A DNA stretch of 64,000 nt, taken from contig DASQFI010000046.1 in assembly GCA_035633215.1 (NCBI GenBank), forward strand, positions 1-64,000, written 5' to 3'. This stretch comes from DASQFI01 sp035633215. Lineage in GTDB: Bacteria > Acidobacteriota > Vicinamibacteria > Vicinamibacterales > SCN-69-37. The notes below the pieces were generated by a model. The model saw only the letters and a list, made by a program, of their open reading frames with translations, searched no databases and was not told where the DNA came from. The translations under genes and the position numbers were made by a program. Of this stretch, positions 62,502-64,000 are shown piece after piece (positions within the stretch are counted from its first letter, which is position 1; each line of letters starts with the position of its first letter).

Positions 62502-63614
62502 ATGAACGTCATCAGTCGTGTCGTCCGTCATGCGCGCATCATGCGCAAGAACCACGGGGACCTGCAGAGTCCGCCGTTCCTGGTGCTCTTCATCAACTCG
62601 ATCTGCAACATGAAGTGCGAGCACTGCTTCTACTGGACGCACCTCAACAAGCGGGACGACCTCAGCCGCGACGAGATCTTCGAGCTGTCGCGCTCCTTGG
62701 GCCCGATCGAGAACCTCAACCTCTCGGGCGGCGAGCCGTTTCTCCGGAAGGAGTTCAGCGAGATCTGCCGCCAGTTCATTGAGCACAACGGCGTCAAGCA
62801 GATCTACGTGCCGACCAACGGCTGGTACACCGACAAGACTGTGAAGGCGATCACGGAGACGCTCGAAGCGAAGACGCTCGATCTCTTCGTGGCGGAGCTC
62901 TCGCTCGACGGGATGCCCGAGTTTCACGACACGTTCCGGGTGGCGCCGGGCTCGTTCGCGAAGGCGATGGTCACCTACGACGCGCTCGCCGAGCTCCAGC
63001 GCAAGGATCCGCGACTCCGGATTCACTCGATCGCGACCGCGACGGACGTCAATGTCGAGGAGATTCGCCAGCTGACGACGTATCTCTACGAGCGCTGCCC
63101 GCAGATGGATCACCACAACCTGGCGATCATCCGCGGCGACCGCAAGAACCCGGCGTTGAAGACGCCCGATCTGACCGCCTACACGGCGCTCTACGACTAC
63201 ATCCGGCGGCTCTGGGCGCCCCGCGAGGAGGGACGCTACGGCGGCATCGTCGAACCGATGCTGCAATGGGCAAAGGTCGAGACGCTTCAGCGGCGGACGC
63301 AGGTCGCCCGCTGCAGCGCTGGTGTCCTGAGCGCGGTCGTCTCGGCCAACGGCGACGTGAGCGTGTGCGAGCTGCATGAGCCGCTCGGCAACCTGCGGCA
63401 GCAGTCGTTCTGGGAAATCTGGAGGTCCGACAAGGCGCGCGACCTGCGCGCGTCGATCGCGCGGAAGGAGTGCTACTGCACGACCGAGGTCTTTCTCTGG
63501 CCCAGTATCGTGTATCAGCCGACGCACCTGATACAGGCGATGGCCGGCGCGCGCGTCTGGCGGCGCGTTCGACCCCTCGCCGAAGGCGAGAAGATCGTTT
63601 TGCCGGTCGTGTGA
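62502..63614 (+). CDS. Radical SAM protein with SPASM-like C-terminus
   Basis: A 370-residue radical SAM enzyme. The cluster motif CNMKCEHC (Cys35, 39, 42) follows FLVLFINSI; LNLSGGEPFLRKEF is the SAM-binding GGE block. The C-terminal cysteines (ARCSAGVLSAVVSANGDVSV, then CELHEPLG and ECYCTTEV) are consistent with an auxiliary-cluster region. Such proteins occur in many exopolysaccharide loci; substrate unknown. The gene is read from its own promoter rather than from the operon before it. Confidence 0.9.
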   Translation: MNVISRVVRHARIMRKNHGDLQSPPFLVLFINSICNMKCEHCFYWTHLNKRDDLSRDEIFELSRSLGPIENLNLSGGEPFLRKEFSEICRQFIEHNGVKQIYVPTNGWYTDKTVKAITETLEAKTLDLFVAELSLDGMPEFHDTFRVAPGSFAKAMVTYDALAELQRKDPRLRIHSIATATDVNVEEIRQLTTYLYERCPQMDHHNLAIIRGDRKNPALKTPDLTAYTALYDYIRRLWAPREEGRYGGIVEPMLQWAKVETLQRRTQVARCSAGVLSAVVSANGDVSVCELHEPLGNLRQQSFWEIWRSDKARDLRASIARKECYCTTEVFLWPSIVYQPTHLIQAMAGARVWRRVRPLAEGEKIVLPVV

Positions 63615-63621
63615 CGATTCT

Positions 63622-63719
63622 GGGGTCAGGTCTTGTATTGCGACATTCGTCGCGCATTGCAGGATTGCGTTCCAGTGTCGAAATACCCGGCGAATGTCGC
63701 AATACAAGACCTGACCCCA
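63622..63719. repeat. 98-bp palindrome with 29-bp perfect arms
   Basis: TGGGGTCAGGTCTTGTATTG (from 63622, arm to 63650) and 63691-63719 are exact reverse complements around a 40-nt loop. The last base of the right arm is the first base of the ATG of the next gene. Elements beginning GGGGTCAGGTCTTG are, to my memory, recurrent around RAYT-type transposases, but that link needs checking. Confidence 0.88.
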
Positions 63720-64000
63720 TGACCGCGGCGACCCGCCTGCATCTCGTCATCAGCGGCCATGTGGACCACGGCAAGAGCACGCTGGTCGGCCGCCTGCTCG
63801 CTGACACGAACTCGCTGCCCGACGGCAAGCTCGATCAGGTGCGCGCGCTCTGCGAGCGCACGTCGAAGCCGTTCGAATACGCCTTCCTGCTCGACGCGCT
63901 GAAGGACGAGCGGGCCCAGGGCATCACGATCGATGCGGCGCGCGTGTTCTTCAAGACCGCGACGCGCCACTACATCATCATCGACGCGCCCGGCCACATC
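63719..64000 (+). CDS. cysN: CysN/elongation-factor-type GTPase, probable sulfate adenylyltransferase large subunit (partial)
   Basis: The first 94 codons of a gene running off the window. P-loop GHVDHGKST (residues 13-21), then FLLDALKDERAQGITIDAAR and the G3 DAPGH near residues 89-93, all matching CysN-like translational GTPases. It would activate sulfate to APS together with CysD. No ribosome site precedes the ATG because the palindrome 63622-63719 ends exactly there. Its place at the edge of the polysaccharide genes could mean sulfation of the glycan. Confidence 0.85.
   Translation, partial: MTAATRLHLVISGHVDHGKSTLVGRLLADTNSLPDGKLDQVRALCERTSKPFEYAFLLDALKDERAQGITIDAARVFFKTATRHYIIIDAPGHI

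Overview
The window is high-GC, densely coded chromosomal DNA of a Gram-negative-type bacterium. A lipoprotein TPR protein, an exosortase/PEP-CTERM pair, a Wzm/Wzt exporter, a TonB-C-domain protein and the C-terminal remnant of an ADOP/MacB-type FtsX permease together suggest Acidobacteriota, perhaps the Vicinamibacteria. This is inference from gene content; the 16S gene at 283-1836 could settle it. There is no prophage, plasmid or CRISPR signal.

Positions 1-2180 hold the start of an rRNA operon on the minus strand: promoter, leader with boxA and processing stem, the whole 16S gene, and the beginning of the 16S-23S spacer. An S9 peptidase (minus), tyrS (minus) and a frameshifted permease fragment follow.

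Positions 6294-20401 are mainly a purine-biosynthesis region on the minus strand. The order of transcription is M16 peptidase, purB, purS, purQ, purL, purF, a HEAT-repeat protein, purM, purN; purE and purD lie separately. A REP-associated tyrosine transposase (RAYT) sits on the opposite strand between purM and purN, and rlmN runs towards purE. Several long palindromes lie at gene ends here and have supplied the last codons of rlmN, purE and purD.

Positions 20599-29481 (plus) hold rpsU, a STAS-domain antagonist, a UbiA/DPPR-type prenyltransferase, a DUF362 protein, a coiled-coil/collagen-like protein and four overlapping GT4 glycosyltransferases arranged as two paralogous pairs (A-B-C-D, with A like D and B like C). 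A sparse stretch with one or two small hypothetical genes follows (29482-30613).

Positions 30614-46262 form an envelope/exopolysaccharide locus around an exosortase: PEGA protein, TPR/TonB-C protein, TIGR03790-like protein, YdcF-like protein, a single PEP-CTERM protein (minus, with a possible sigma-54 promoter), GT4, asparagine-synthase-type amidotransferase, exosortase, EpsI, a large TPR lipoprotein, an ABC-2 polysaccharide exporter (Wzm/Wzt) and a methyltransferase. Positions 46272-62266 continue with more glycosyltransferases (GT4, GT2, GT39), an O-antigen ligase, a Gfo/Idh-epimerase fusion, an FAD-dependent oxidoreductase, a polysaccharide deacetylase and two small membrane proteins. A radical SAM protein with a well-formed sigma-54-type site follows. 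The window ends in the 5' part of a CysN-like GTPase whose ATG sits at the very edge of a 98-bp palindrome.

The least expected signal is not a gene family but a set of palindromic elements: a 100-bp element with 23-bp terminal inverted repeats present twice, and inverted repeats of 38, 38, 20 and 29 bp. They sit at gene boundaries and rewrite protein termini, in a window that also carries a RAYT.
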